NCBI RefSeq assembly: GCF_019331695.1
Contig: NZ_JAHBBI010000016.1
Coordinates: 1-41,345, forward strand
DNA: 41,345 bases
Direction of reading: 5' to 3'
From: Bifidobacterium pluvialisilvae
GTDB lineage: Bacteria > Actinomycetota > Actinomycetes > Actinomycetales > Bifidobacteriaceae
Both the position numbers and the translations under genes were made by a program. The stretch's first letter is position 1; each line of letters starts with the position of its first letter. Under the pieces are notes generated by a model. The model did not search any database. It was not told the DNA's origin and saw nothing but the letters and a program-made list of their open reading frames with translations. Shown in pieces: positions 7,441 to 14,123 of this stretch.

Positions 7441-8469
7441 ATGGCCAGGAATGCGCAACGCAGCACGCCGGTGATCAAGGACGTCGCCAAACTGGCGGGT
7501 GTCTCGGCGCCCACCGTCTCCCGGTATCTCAACGGCACCGCCAACGTGAACGAGGAGAAGCGCAAGCGCATCGCGCAGGCCATCAAGCTGCTCGGATACA
7601 AGCCGAGTATCGTCGCCCGTGCGCTGGCGAACAAGGAGATGGACTCTGTCATGGTGTTCGCCACCAATTCCGGCACGTTCTCCACCAACATGACCAACAT
7701 CGGCGTGGAACGCGGCGCGCAGTCGAAGAACTACCTGTTCGGCGTCACCACGCTGAGCGAGCACCACATCGACGACGTGCAGCAGATGGTGCAGATGACA
7801 CTGGGGTCGAACCCTGCCGGTGTCATCGTCTACGAATACGACCGCGCCGGCGCCGAGGCCCTGCGATACATCCCCGACGACATGCCGGTCGTCATCGTCG
7901 GCGGCAACGCGGGGGAGGGGCCGTACCAGGTCATCAACTCCGAACGCGAGGGCGGCCGCGACATGACGAAATACCTGCTCGGTCTCGGCCACAGGACCGT
8001 CTACCACGTCGCCCGCGCCGAAGGCCCGAGCGGCAACACGCGGACCAACGGCTGGCGTGACGCGCTGACCGAGGCAGGCGCGCCGATTCCCGAGATCCTG
8101 CGCGTATCGTCCTCCGATTTGGAGGAGGCCGTCGAGGCCGGTCGTGCGCTCGGCCGCCGCGATGACGTCACCGCCGTGTTCGCCGGCAACGACGAGACCG
8201 CCATAGCCGTCATCAACGGCCTGCGCGAGGAGGGCCGCAGCGTGCCCGAGGATGTGAGCGTCGTCGGATTCGACGACCGCCAGTTCGCGCCCCTGTGGAA
8301 GCCGGCGCTCACCAGCTACCGGCAGAACTTCAACGAGATGGGCGAACGCGCCTTCGCCATGCTCTATGAGCAGATCCAGGCTAAGCGTGCCGGCGAGGAG
8401 CCGCCGCAGTCACGCCTGGAGACCGTGCAGGGCCGCATGGTCGTGCGTGATTCCGCACGCTCACGCTAG
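7441..8469 (+). CDS. LacI-family transcriptional regulator of the catabolic locus
   Basis: A 342-residue LacI/GalR repressor with helix-turn-helix VIKDVAKLAGVSAPTVSRYLNG (about residues 11-32). The effector domain runs from about residue 68 to the C-terminus, with the signature DVSVVGFDDRQFAPLW. AAGGAG lies 9 nt before the ATG. It sits between the dehydrogenase/AGE genes and the TIM-barrel gene, both of which have or follow a TGAAATCGGTTTCA operator, and a variant operator precedes its own gene. It is thus the most likely local regulator of those genes. The inducer is unknown, probably a sugar. Confidence 0.93.
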   Translation: MARNAQRSTPVIKDVAKLAGVSAPTVSRYLNGTANVNEEKRKRIAQAIKLLGYKPSIVARALANKEMDSVMVFATNSGTFSTNMTNIGVERGAQSKNYLFGVTTLSEHHIDDVQQMVQMTLGSNPAGVIVYEYDRAGAEALRYIPDDMPVVIVGGNAGEGPYQVINSEREGGRDMTKYLLGLGHRTVYHVARAEGPSGNTRTNGWRDALTEAGAPIPEILRVSSSDLEEAVEAGRALGRRDDVTAVFAGNDETAIAVINGLREEGRSVPEDVSVVGFDDRQFAPLWKPALTSYRQNFNEMGERAFAMLYEQIQAKRAGEEPPQSRLETVQGRMVVRDSARSR

Positions 8470-8485
8470 AGCCGCGTTTACGGGA

Positions 8486-8568
8486 GTTATCCGCAATTCA
8501 CGGTGCCTTTCTGCCGCTTTCCCGCCGAAAAACGACCTTTTCGCACCGCAAATTGCCGATAGCGGGGG
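8486..8568. repeat. Palindromic element, copy A
   Basis: About 83 bp with the order GTTATCCGC, CACGGTGC, a CGAAAAACGACC core, GCACCG and GCCGATAGCGGGG. It shares order and wording with copies B (9233-9318) and C (10876-10960) but its stems are less perfect. It ends about 100 bp before the nitroreductase gene. Confidence 0.75.
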
Positions 8569-8669
8569 GTTCAGCCCATATTCAGCATAGTGTGGCGTGC
8601 GTTCGCTCATAATTCCGCGCCTATAGTGGGCTTCGAAATCGTCGGGTGACGATGGAAGGGGATTTTGCC

Positions 8670-9182
8670 ATGGAGTTCGATGATGCGATCGTCAGGCGGT
8701 ATGCGTGCCGGAAATACGACGCGCGGCAGGTCGCGCAATCCGACTTGGACGCGATTCTCGAGGCCGGACGCTTGGCGCCGACGTCCACCGACCAGCAGGA
8801 ACAGCACGTGTACGTCATCCGTTCGGCGGACGGGCTGGCCAAGGTCGACGAATTGTCGGAATGCCGGTATGGTGCGCCGACCGTATTGATGGTCACGTAT
8901 GACACGACCGACGTGTATGAGTATCCGGGCGGCAGATACGATTCCGGCGTGGAGGACGCGTCCATCGCCACCACGCAGATGATGCTCGCCGCTACGAACC
9001 GCGGCGTCGGCAGCTGCTGGGTCAACGTGTTCGATCCGGACAAGGTGAAGACGGCGTTCGGGCTGGAGGACAAGGAACGGGTCGTCGCGATGCTCGACCT
9101 CGGCTATCCGGCCGCCGACGCCGGGCCGTCGGCGAAGCACTCCCGCCGCAAGCCTGTCGATGAGCTCGTCACGTATCTGTGA
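8670..9182 (+). CDS. Nitroreductase-family protein
   Basis: A 170-residue FMN-dependent nitroreductase-like oxidoreductase. The N-terminal FDDAIVRRYACRKYDARQVAQSDLDAILEAGRLAPTS matches the family's phosphate-binding Arg region; ASIATTQMMLAATNRGVGSCWVNVFDP and AMLDLGYPAADAGPS match the later conserved blocks. Such enzymes use NAD(P)H to reduce nitro compounds, quinones or flavins; the natural substrate is not evident. ATG 8670 is chosen because GGAAGGGG lies 9 nt upstream. It is a single gene between palindromic elements A and B and unrelated to the sugar genes around it. Confidence 0.9.
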   Translation: MEFDDAIVRRYACRKYDARQVAQSDLDAILEAGRLAPTSTDQQEQHVYVIRSADGLAKVDELSECRYGAPTVLMVTYDTTDVYEYPGGRYDSGVEDASIATTQMMLAATNRGVGSCWVNVFDPDKVKTAFGLEDKERVVAMLDLGYPAADAGPSAKHSRRKPVDELVTYL

Positions 9183-9232
9183 CGGCGCGGTCGGCCGAGG
9201 GGATGGGCTGACGGGTGAATACGGGCTATTGA

Positions 9233-9318
9233 CCCCGTTATCCGCGATGTATGGTGCCTTTTAGTCGTTTTCGGGGCGGAAAACGACCTTTTCGCACCGT
9301 GAATTCGCGATAACGGGG
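9233..9318. repeat. Palindromic element, copy B
   Basis: Outer arms CCCCGTTATCCGCGA and TCGCGATAACGGGG pair with one bulge. Inner arms GTCGTTTTC/GAAAACGAC flank a short loop, and GGTGC/GCACC lie between. It begins 50 bp after the nitroreductase stop and is a sequence relative of copies A and C. Confidence 0.85.
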
Positions 9319-9403
9319 TTTTGCGCCCTTGGGTTGACGGTAACGGCTTTTTCGCGAAACCCGCTGTTTCGGCCTGCGGATTGGTGTACACTGAAACTGT
9401 TTT

Positions 9404-9417
9404 TGAAATCGGTTTCA
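9404..9417. promoter_or_regulatory. LacI-type operator before the TIM-barrel gene
   Basis: TGAAATCGGTTTCA, identical to the operator at 5525-5538. A TACACT hexamer at 9387-9392 could be the -10, placing the operator just downstream of the transcription start. CTGAAAC (9391-9397) and GTTTCAG (9412-9418) form a second, wider inverted pair. The leader to the ATG at 9532 is over 110 nt. Confidence 0.7.
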
Positions 9418-9531
9418 GAAACGACGGAGAGTCGTGACGGGCCGATGCGGACGATATAGGGCCGACGGAACCACATGTTCCCGAAAGCCCGATGACACCT
9501 CAGCAACGAGGCTTAGGAAAGGAAAGCGACA

Positions 9532-10422
9532 ATGGCTTGGGAACTGGCTGCAAGCACGCTCGGCGCGCCGTACGACACCATGGACGAACTGGCGAAGACC
9601 TTCACGGAAACCGGTGTTGCGAAGATCGAGGTCGCGGTTGGCGATGAAATGAAATTCACCATGACCTCCACCGACGACGAGCTCAAGGCCATGCGCGACG
9701 AACTCGCCGAGAAGGCGAACGTCTCCATCTTCTCCGTCGACTCGCGCGTGCAGGTGTGCAACCCCGACCGCACCGAGGACGAACTGCTCGAAAGCCTCGA
9801 ACACTGCCTGCACATGGCCGACGTGCTCGGCGCCCAGTACGTGCGCGTGTTCCCGACCGCCCCGCTCGACCCGTGCTGGACCCCCGACCGTCTGCCCGGA
9901 CTCGCCCTGCCCGACGGCCAGAACCTCGCCGGCATCTCCAAGCGCGGCGCCGCCATCATCGTCAAGGCCCTGCCACTGGCCGACAAGCTCGGCGTGCAGC
10001 CGCTCATTGAAACCCACGACTCGCACACCAACGGCGAGCGCAACGCCATGATCCACGCCGAAATCGACCGTCTGGCCCCCGGCAACCGCGTCGGCACCAT
10101 CTGGGACCTCGCCCACCCGTGGCGCGTCGGCGAGGACCCGGTGACCACGTTCGAATACGTCGGCCAGTACATCGCCAACGGTCGCGGCCTCGTGCAGATC
10201 AAGGACTGCGCGTTCCCCGGCGACCAGACCCCGGTGTTGCAGGGCACCGGCCGCGTGCCGCTGGCCAAGTGCTGCCGACTGCTGAAGAACGGCGGCTACA
10301 CCGGTCCGCTGTCGCTGGAATGGGAGCGTCGCTGGTACCCCGAGGTCGCGCCGCTCAAGGACGCGCTCGTGGCCGCGCGGCACGCCATCGACAACCTGCC
10401 GCTCGACGCCCAGCTGGCGTGA
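9532..10422 (+). CDS. Sugar phosphate isomerase/epimerase-like TIM-barrel protein
   Basis: A 296-residue AP-endonuclease-2/xylose-isomerase-like TIM barrel. The metal-site and strand signatures are in order: LGAQYVRVFPTAP, LADKLGVQPLIETHDSH (Glu and His ligands), RVGTIWDLAHPWRVGEDP (Asp and His), GLVQIKDC and GPLSLEWERRWYPEV (final Glu). Such enzymes interconvert keto-sugars, inosose or hydroxypyruvate-type compounds in sugar catabolism. The ATG follows GGAAAGGAAAGC. Expression is probably controlled by the operator at 9404. A chimeric gene remnant follows after 139 bp. Confidence 0.88.
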   Translation: MAWELAASTLGAPYDTMDELAKTFTETGVAKIEVAVGDEMKFTMTSTDDELKAMRDELAEKANVSIFSVDSRVQVCNPDRTEDELLESLEHCLHMADVLGAQYVRVFPTAPLDPCWTPDRLPGLALPDGQNLAGISKRGAAIIVKALPLADKLGVQPLIETHDSHTNGERNAMIHAEIDRLAPGNRVGTIWDLAHPWRVGEDPVTTFEYVGQYIANGRGLVQIKDCAFPGDQTPVLQGTGRVPLAKCCRLLKNGGYTGPLSLEWERRWYPEVAPLKDALVAARHAIDNLPLDAQLA

Positions 10423-10456
10423 GCATGGCCTGTGCGGCTGAGTAGGTGTCCGACCA

Positions 10457-10497
10457 CCCCAGTCAGCTGTCGTCGACAGCCCCCGCCAGCGGGGCGG
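10457..10497. repeat. Degenerate CAGTCAGCTG-type palindromic repeat
   Basis: CCCCAGTC is followed by GCTGTCGTCGACAGC and CCCCGCCAGCGGGG, two consecutive palindromes. The layout resembles the CTCCCTCAGTCGG repeats at 7.1-7.3 and 24.95 kb. Confidence 0.5.
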
Positions 10498-10504
10498 AGA
10501 CCAA

Positions 10505-10536
10505 GGTGCCTGACTTCCCCACAGGAGTCGGGCACC
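10505..10536. terminator. Hairpin after the TIM-barrel gene
   Basis: GGTGCCTGACT (10505-10515) pairs with AGTCGGGCACC (10526-10536), with one T-G pair. No T-run follows, so it may be a weak or Rho-assisted terminator, or only a spacer hairpin. Confidence 0.45.
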
Positions 10537-10561
10537 TCGCACACCACGAAAGGAGCCTGCA

Positions 10562-10855
10562 ATGACGATCGATCCCCGCGAATTCGGCGCCAAGGCCGAT
10601 GGGACGACCAATGACGCCGCGGCCATCCAGCGGGCCATCGACGAATGCGCCGCGAACGGCGGCGGCACGGTCCGGCTGGCCGACGGCGTCATCGACTTCA
10701 AGCCGCTCACCGAGGCCGTGTGGAACACCGGCTGGCGCGGCGACATCGAATGCGAGCTGTTCAACCAGAAGATCTGGGACACCGACCCCGCCGTCGTGGC
10801 GAAGACGGTGTCGGACGCCTTCGACAAGGAGGTCGCCCCCTACTGGCCTCTGTGA
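10562..10855 (+). pseudogene. Chimeric remnant: GH28-like start fused to a TIM-barrel isomerase end
   Basis: A 97-residue frame with a good ribosome binding site (AAAGGAG, 7-nt spacer). Residues 1-40 are the N-terminal signature of polygalacturonase/pectate-lyase-like beta-helix enzymes (REFGAKADGTTNDAAAIQRA, then GGGTVRL). From VIDFKPLTEAVW on, the frame reads like the last ~55 residues of a sugar phosphate isomerase TIM barrel (GDIECELFNQKIWDTDP, AFDKEVAPYW). The two parts belong to unrelated families of several hundred residues each, so an in-frame deletion of intervening DNA is the simplest explanation. It should have neither activity. Confidence 0.75.
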
Positions 10856-10875
10856 TGTTGCGCGTCGGATCCAAA

Positions 10876-10960
10876 CCCCGATATCGCCGATTTACGGTGC
10901 TTTATGGTCGTTTTTCGTTCGGAAAACGACCGAAACGCACCGTAAATCACGGATAGCGGG
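10876..10960. repeat. Palindromic element, copy C
   Basis: Perfect stems ATTTACGGTGC/GCACCGTAAAT and GGTCGTTTT/AAAACGACC lie nested inside the imperfect outer arms CCCCGATATC and GGATAGCGGG. It starts 20 bp after the chimeric remnant and has the same order of blocks as copies A and B. Confidence 0.85.
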
Positions 10961-11046
10961 ATTCTGGGTCCGTATTTTTTGGTCGTTGACGCGCGTATCC
11001 TATATGAGTACGTGCAACGAATGAATTCATGGCAAACGGGGTATGC

Positions 11047-11499
11047 ATGGTCGAACATCTGACGAGACGGACGGTCCAGAAGGAAACGGTCCGCGAGGCG
11101 TTGCGGCGGACGGACGATTTCGTCTCCGCGCAGAACCTGCACCGCCGATTGCAGGACGCCGGCTCCAAAATCGGTCTGGCCACCGTATACCGGCAGCTCA
11201 ACTCCATGGCGGCGGCGGGGGAGGCCGACACCATCCGCATGGGCGGCGAACAGCTGTTCCGCGACTGCGGCGAGGACGCCGCGCGGCATCATCATCATCT
11301 CGTCTGCGAACGCTGCGGCAAGACCGTCGACATCGAACCGCCGAGCGAGGCATGGTTCCGTAAGGTCGCCAAGGACAACGGATTCACCATCAGCCATCAT
11401 ATTCTTGAGATCTTCGGCATCTGCGCCGACTGCGCGGCCGCCGAAGCCGGAGCCGCTGCCGACGGCGATTCCGGCGACAAAGTCAACGGCACCGACTGA
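11047..11499 (+). CDS. Fur-family metalloregulator, Zur-like
   Basis: A 150-residue Fur-family repressor. The winged helix is seen in DDFVSAQNLHRRLQDAGSKIGLATVYRQLNSM. The metal sites include HHHHLVCERCG and FGICADC, the two CxxC pairs of a structural zinc site. The wording is closest to actinobacterial Zur, but a second Zur-like gene lies at 13.5 kb, so the metal cannot be assigned. ATG 11047 is chosen because the N-terminus then matches family length; the in-frame ATG at 11029 is an alternative and neither has a strong ribosome binding site. It is followed after 9 nt by the anchored binding protein, so the two are probably cotranscribed. Confidence 0.85.
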   Translation: MVEHLTRRTVQKETVREALRRTDDFVSAQNLHRRLQDAGSKIGLATVYRQLNSMAAAGEADTIRMGGEQLFRDCGEDAARHHHHLVCERCGKTVDIEPPSEAWFRKVAKDNGFTISHHILEIFGICADCAAAEAGAAADGDSGDKVNGTD

Positions 11500-11508
11500 A
11501 ATGGGAAT

Positions 11509-12600
11509 ATGAACAGGAACAGGATCGTCGGGCTCATCTCCCTGATCGTCGTCGTCGCCGTGATCTGCGGGTTCGCGGTATGGCGGACGACGTCGAAGTC
11601 CGGCCCCGGGTCCGCGACGCCGACGTCGACCGTGTCCGTCACCGGCTATCTCGGCGGCGAGAAGACCGGCCTGTTCGACGACGACGAATTCGCGAAACTG
11701 GCCGCCGAATCCGGTCTGAAAGTGGACTATCGCAAGGCCGGCTCTCTGGACATGATGACGGCCGACCGTTCCGGCATGGACTATCTGTTCCCCTCCTCGC
11801 GCACCGCCGTCGAATACGGGGCGTCGAAGGGCGTGAAGGCAACGAAACAGGACATCGTCTTCAACTCGCCCATCGTCGTCTACACGCACAAGCCCGTGGC
11901 CGAAGGGCTGGCGAAATCCGGCATCATGACGAAATCCGGTAACGTGTGGCGGCTCGACATGGCGAAGGCCGTCGACGCGATGAAGGCCGGGCGCACATGG
12001 TCGCAAGTCGGGTATGCGGGCGGCTACGGCGTGTTCCACATCGAAAGCACCGACCCGGTGAAATCCAACTCCGGCAACGAATACGCGGCCCTGCTGGCGA
12101 ACACGATGAACGGCGGCCAGCCGGCCACACGGGCCTCGGTGAAACGCGACGCCGCCACCATCCGCGGCATCTTCGCGAAATCCGGATGGATGGAGACGAG
12201 CTCCGAGGACAGCTTCAACCAGTTCCTCACGCTCGGCGTCGGCTCCAAGCCGATGATGGTCGGCTACGAGAGCCAGATCCTCGACCTGGCCGTAAACAAT
12301 CCCGACGCGTATGCTCAGGTGAAGGACGACCTGGTCATCGCCTACCCCACACCGACCGTATGGAGCACGCACACGTTCATGGCGTTGGACGCCAAGGGGG
12401 AGAAGCTGCTGACCCTGCTGGAGTCCAAGCCGGTGCAGAAGCTCGCATGGGAGCGGCACGGCTTCCGCAGCGTCACCTTCTCCGGCACCGACTCCATCAC
12501 ACGGTTCAAGGTGCCCGGCACCGTCGACACCGTGCAGAACGTGACCGAACTGCCACCCAACGACGCCATGCAGGACCTCATCGCCGCATTGAAGCAGTAG
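11509..12600 (+). CDS. Membrane-anchored substrate-binding-like protein (paralogue of 20889-21986)
   Basis: A 363-residue protein with one N-terminal membrane helix (IVGLISLIVVVAVICGFAVW) and an extracellular domain resembling type-2 periplasmic binding proteins. Diagnostic blocks, nearly word for word in the paralogue, are SVTGYLGGEK, YRKAGSLDMM, GMDYLFPSS, STDPVKSNSGNEYAALL, SGWMETSSEDSFNQFLTLGV and YPTPTVWSTH. There is no lipobox and no ABC permease or ATPase next to it. The start at 11509 lies 9 nt after the Zur-like gene with a poor ribosome binding site, which suggests translational coupling. The ligand is unknown; regulation by the adjacent metalloregulator is inferred. Confidence 0.8.
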   Translation: MNRNRIVGLISLIVVVAVICGFAVWRTTSKSGPGSATPTSTVSVTGYLGGEKTGLFDDDEFAKLAAESGLKVDYRKAGSLDMMTADRSGMDYLFPSSRTAVEYGASKGVKATKQDIVFNSPIVVYTHKPVAEGLAKSGIMTKSGNVWRLDMAKAVDAMKAGRTWSQVGYAGGYGVFHIESTDPVKSNSGNEYAALLANTMNGGQPATRASVKRDAATIRGIFAKSGWMETSSEDSFNQFLTLGVGSKPMMVGYESQILDLAVNNPDAYAQVKDDLVIAYPTPTVWSTHTFMALDAKGEKLLTLLESKPVQKLAWERHGFRSVTFSGTDSITRFKVPGTVDTVQNVTELPPNDAMQDLIAALKQ

Positions 12601-12700
12601 CGGTGTCCGGACGGTGGTTAAATCCGGCTCGCGGCGGTGTCCGGACGGTGGCGGGTGGCGTCGGTGAGCGCACACATCCGGCCGTCGCAACCGCATATGC

Positions 12701-12806
12701 CGAGTTGTGGGTGTTCGTCTCGGTTGATTCGGCATGGCGGCGTTGGAATTTCAACGATTATTCTCGGCGAAACGCGATTATCGCCAAATCGAACACCCAC
12801 AACTCG
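12701..12806. repeat. Long palindromic element with perfect 17-bp arms
   Basis: CGAGTTGTGGGTGTTCG (12701-12717) is the exact reverse complement of 12790-12806. Between them lie shorter palindromes such as GTTGGAATTTCAAC. Its position at a gene end suggests termination, but no T-run follows. Its architecture resembles the elements at 8.5, 9.2, 10.9, 32.9 and 34.4 kb. Confidence 0.8.
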
Positions 12807-12904
12807 CGTTTTCGGGGGATGGCCGGTGTTTTTCGGCGGGTGAGCGGGTCCCATATGGATGATGGGTGGTCTGGAACCGTCTTTTTGAGAGAGAAAAATA
12901 ATAA

Positions 12905-12940
12905 CTTCGGCGCATGCCCTGTGCCGGACATGCGCCGAAG
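12905..12940 (-). terminator. Terminator hairpin of the cysteine-rich gene (36-bp repeat, copy 1)
   Basis: CTTCGGCGCATG (12905-12916) pairs perfectly with CATGCGCCGAAG (12929-12940). On the minus strand it is followed by TTATTATTTTTCTC, making a good intrinsic terminator for the minus-strand gene ending at 13061. The whole 36 bp recurs exactly at 14062-14097. Confidence 0.8.
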
Positions 12941-13060
12941 TTGATGGGGAGCCGGGGAATCCTTCTATCGACGTGTCGGTATTCCTATGGCGATCCCTTG
13001 GATGAGGCCTCGCTTTCGTTTGAAGCCGTTCGCGGCCCGTGCAGAAAGGCCGGGCGGAGA

Positions 13061-13393
13061 TCAGGCGGCGAGTTCGGCCTTCAGCTCCTTGAGATCGGCG
13101 AGGATCTCCTCGTGGCACTTCTCGTTGGTGTCGAAGGCGAGGTGGCAGAAGGCGCACTCATGGCCTTCGCGGTTCTCGTGGCAGGCGTGAGCGCAGGACT
13201 TGCCTTCGCAGTGCTTGCAGTCGGCGTCGTTGCAGCAGTCGCCGGTGAAGCAGCAGCCGCAGCAGCCGCAGGCGGCCACGCCGTGCTCGTGCTTGGTCAC
13301 GTCGAACTTGGCCAGGTCGTCCTTGCAGACCGCGAAGGTGCCTTCCTCGGTGACGATCTCGTAGGCGTGCTCGTCGTAGTTCTTGATGGTCAT
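13061..13393 (-). CDS. Cysteine-rich small protein, possible metal-binding protein
   Basis: A 110-residue cytosolic-looking protein. The start has AGAGG 8 nt upstream. Residues 1-37 are ordinary; the middle third is packed with about 14 cysteines and several histidines (AACGCCGCCFTGDCC, CKHC, CHENREGHECAFCH). The end is a charged helix. I do not recognise the family. The CC and CxxC clusters suggest zinc or copper binding, metallothionein-like in style but larger. It is downstream of and codirectional with the zur-like gene, and a Zur-box-like site (13521-13535) lies 128 bp upstream, so a role in zinc storage or delivery is inferred. Confidence 0.75.
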   Translation of the reverse strand: MTIKNYDEHAYEIVTEEGTFAVCKDDLAKFDVTKHEHGVAACGCCGCCFTGDCCNDADCKHCEGKSCAHACHENREGHECAFCHLAFDTNEKCHEEILADLKELKAELAA

Positions 13394-13520
13394 GATGAAC
13401 CTCTTTCCGTATGATTTCCGTATGATGCCGCATCCGCCGCCGATATCGTCGGCCCGTCGTCGCGGCGTTTCCTTGTGACGTACGTCAATATAGGCGCGAA
13501 GCCATGTGGGCGAAAATTAG

Positions 13521-13535
13521 TGAAAGCGATTATCA
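13521..13535. promoter_or_regulatory. Zur-box-like site upstream of the cysteine-rich gene
   Basis: TGAAAGCGATTATCA shares the TGAnAnnnnTTATCA pattern with sites at 14000, 17008 and 18540. It overlaps the last codon and stop of the zur-like gene and lies 128 bp upstream of the cysteine-rich gene. Confidence 0.65.
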
Positions 13536-13970
13536 GTCAGTTATTTCATTGCCGTGCGAATGCGTTTTTGCGCAGTGCTCGCATAGGCCGAATATCTCAA
13601 GGTCGTGGCTGATTTCGGTGAAGTGCACCTTGCGGGCAGCCTGTTTGATCCACTGCTCCAGTCCGGGGATTTCGATTTCGATGGTGCGTCCGCATTCCCG
13701 GCAGACGATGTGATGGTGATGGCCGTGGTCGGAGCATTCCCGGTAGAGCGTCTCGCCGTTGAGGTGCAGGGTGTCGAGTTCTCCCGCCGAGGCCATGAGC
13801 TGGAGGTTGCGGTATACGGTGGCTGTGCCGATGCCGGTGCCCTGTTCGCGCAGTATGCCGGCGATCTCCTGGGCGGTGGCGAATCTGGCGAGGCCGGCCA
13901 GGGTGCGGGAGAGCAGTATTCGTGGTCGTGTCACGCGTTTTGCCGGCGTCTTGCGTGGTTCGTCGTTCAT
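13533..13970 (-). CDS. Fur-family zinc regulator, Zur-like
   Basis: A 145-residue Fur-family repressor. The DNA-binding part includes FATAQEIAGILREQGTGIGTATVYRNLQLM. Metal-site residues are in HGHHHHIVCRECG, EISHDLEIFGLCEHC and a His-containing tail. The ATG at 13970 has GAGG 7 nt upstream. A Zur-box-like sequence lies 30 bp before it (14000-14014), indicating autoregulation. Four similar boxes nearby precede zinc-saving and zinc-uptake genes, so this is the better Zur candidate of the two Fur-family genes in the window. Confidence 0.88.
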   Translation of the reverse strand: MNDEPRKTPAKRVTRPRILLSRTLAGLARFATAQEIAGILREQGTGIGTATVYRNLQLMASAGELDTLHLNGETLYRECSDHGHHHHIVCRECGRTIEIEIPGLEQWIKQAARKVHFTEISHDLEIFGLCEHCAKTHSHGNEITD

Positions 13971-13999
13971 AGGGGCCTCGGTCAACTTCGTATGTTAAA

Positions 14000-14014
14000 T
14001 GAAAACCGTTATCA
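14000..14014. promoter_or_regulatory. Zur-box-like site before the zur-like gene
   Basis: TGAAAACCGTTATCA, a 15-bp imperfect palindrome, lies 30 bp upstream of the start at 13970. It differs from the box at 18540 at only two positions. Confidence 0.75.
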
Positions 14015-14061
14015 TAATCATATGTCCGATGGACAATACGGCTGCCGCCGGAACGATATGG

Positions 14062-14097
14062 CTTCGGCGCATGCCCTGTGCCGGACATGCGCCGAAG
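14062..14097 (-). terminator. 36-bp hairpin repeat, copy 2, after the ZnuA-ZinT gene
   Basis: Identical over 36 bp to 12905-12940, with the same 12-bp perfect stem. It lies just beyond the end of the minus-strand gene at 14124. No T-run follows on the minus strand, so it may be a weaker terminator than copy 1. Confidence 0.65.
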
Positions 14098-14123
14098 ATG
14101 ATGAAGGTCGGAATCCAGCGGCC

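Larger units (their letters stand above)
12601..13060. other. Gene-free spacer with direct repeat and long palindrome
   Basis: No gene is supported. Just after the stop codon, GCGGTGTCCGGACGGTGG occurs twice within 12600-12660. A 106-bp palindromic element (12701-12806) and the terminator hairpin of the cysteine-rich gene (12905-12940) follow. Confidence 0.6.
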
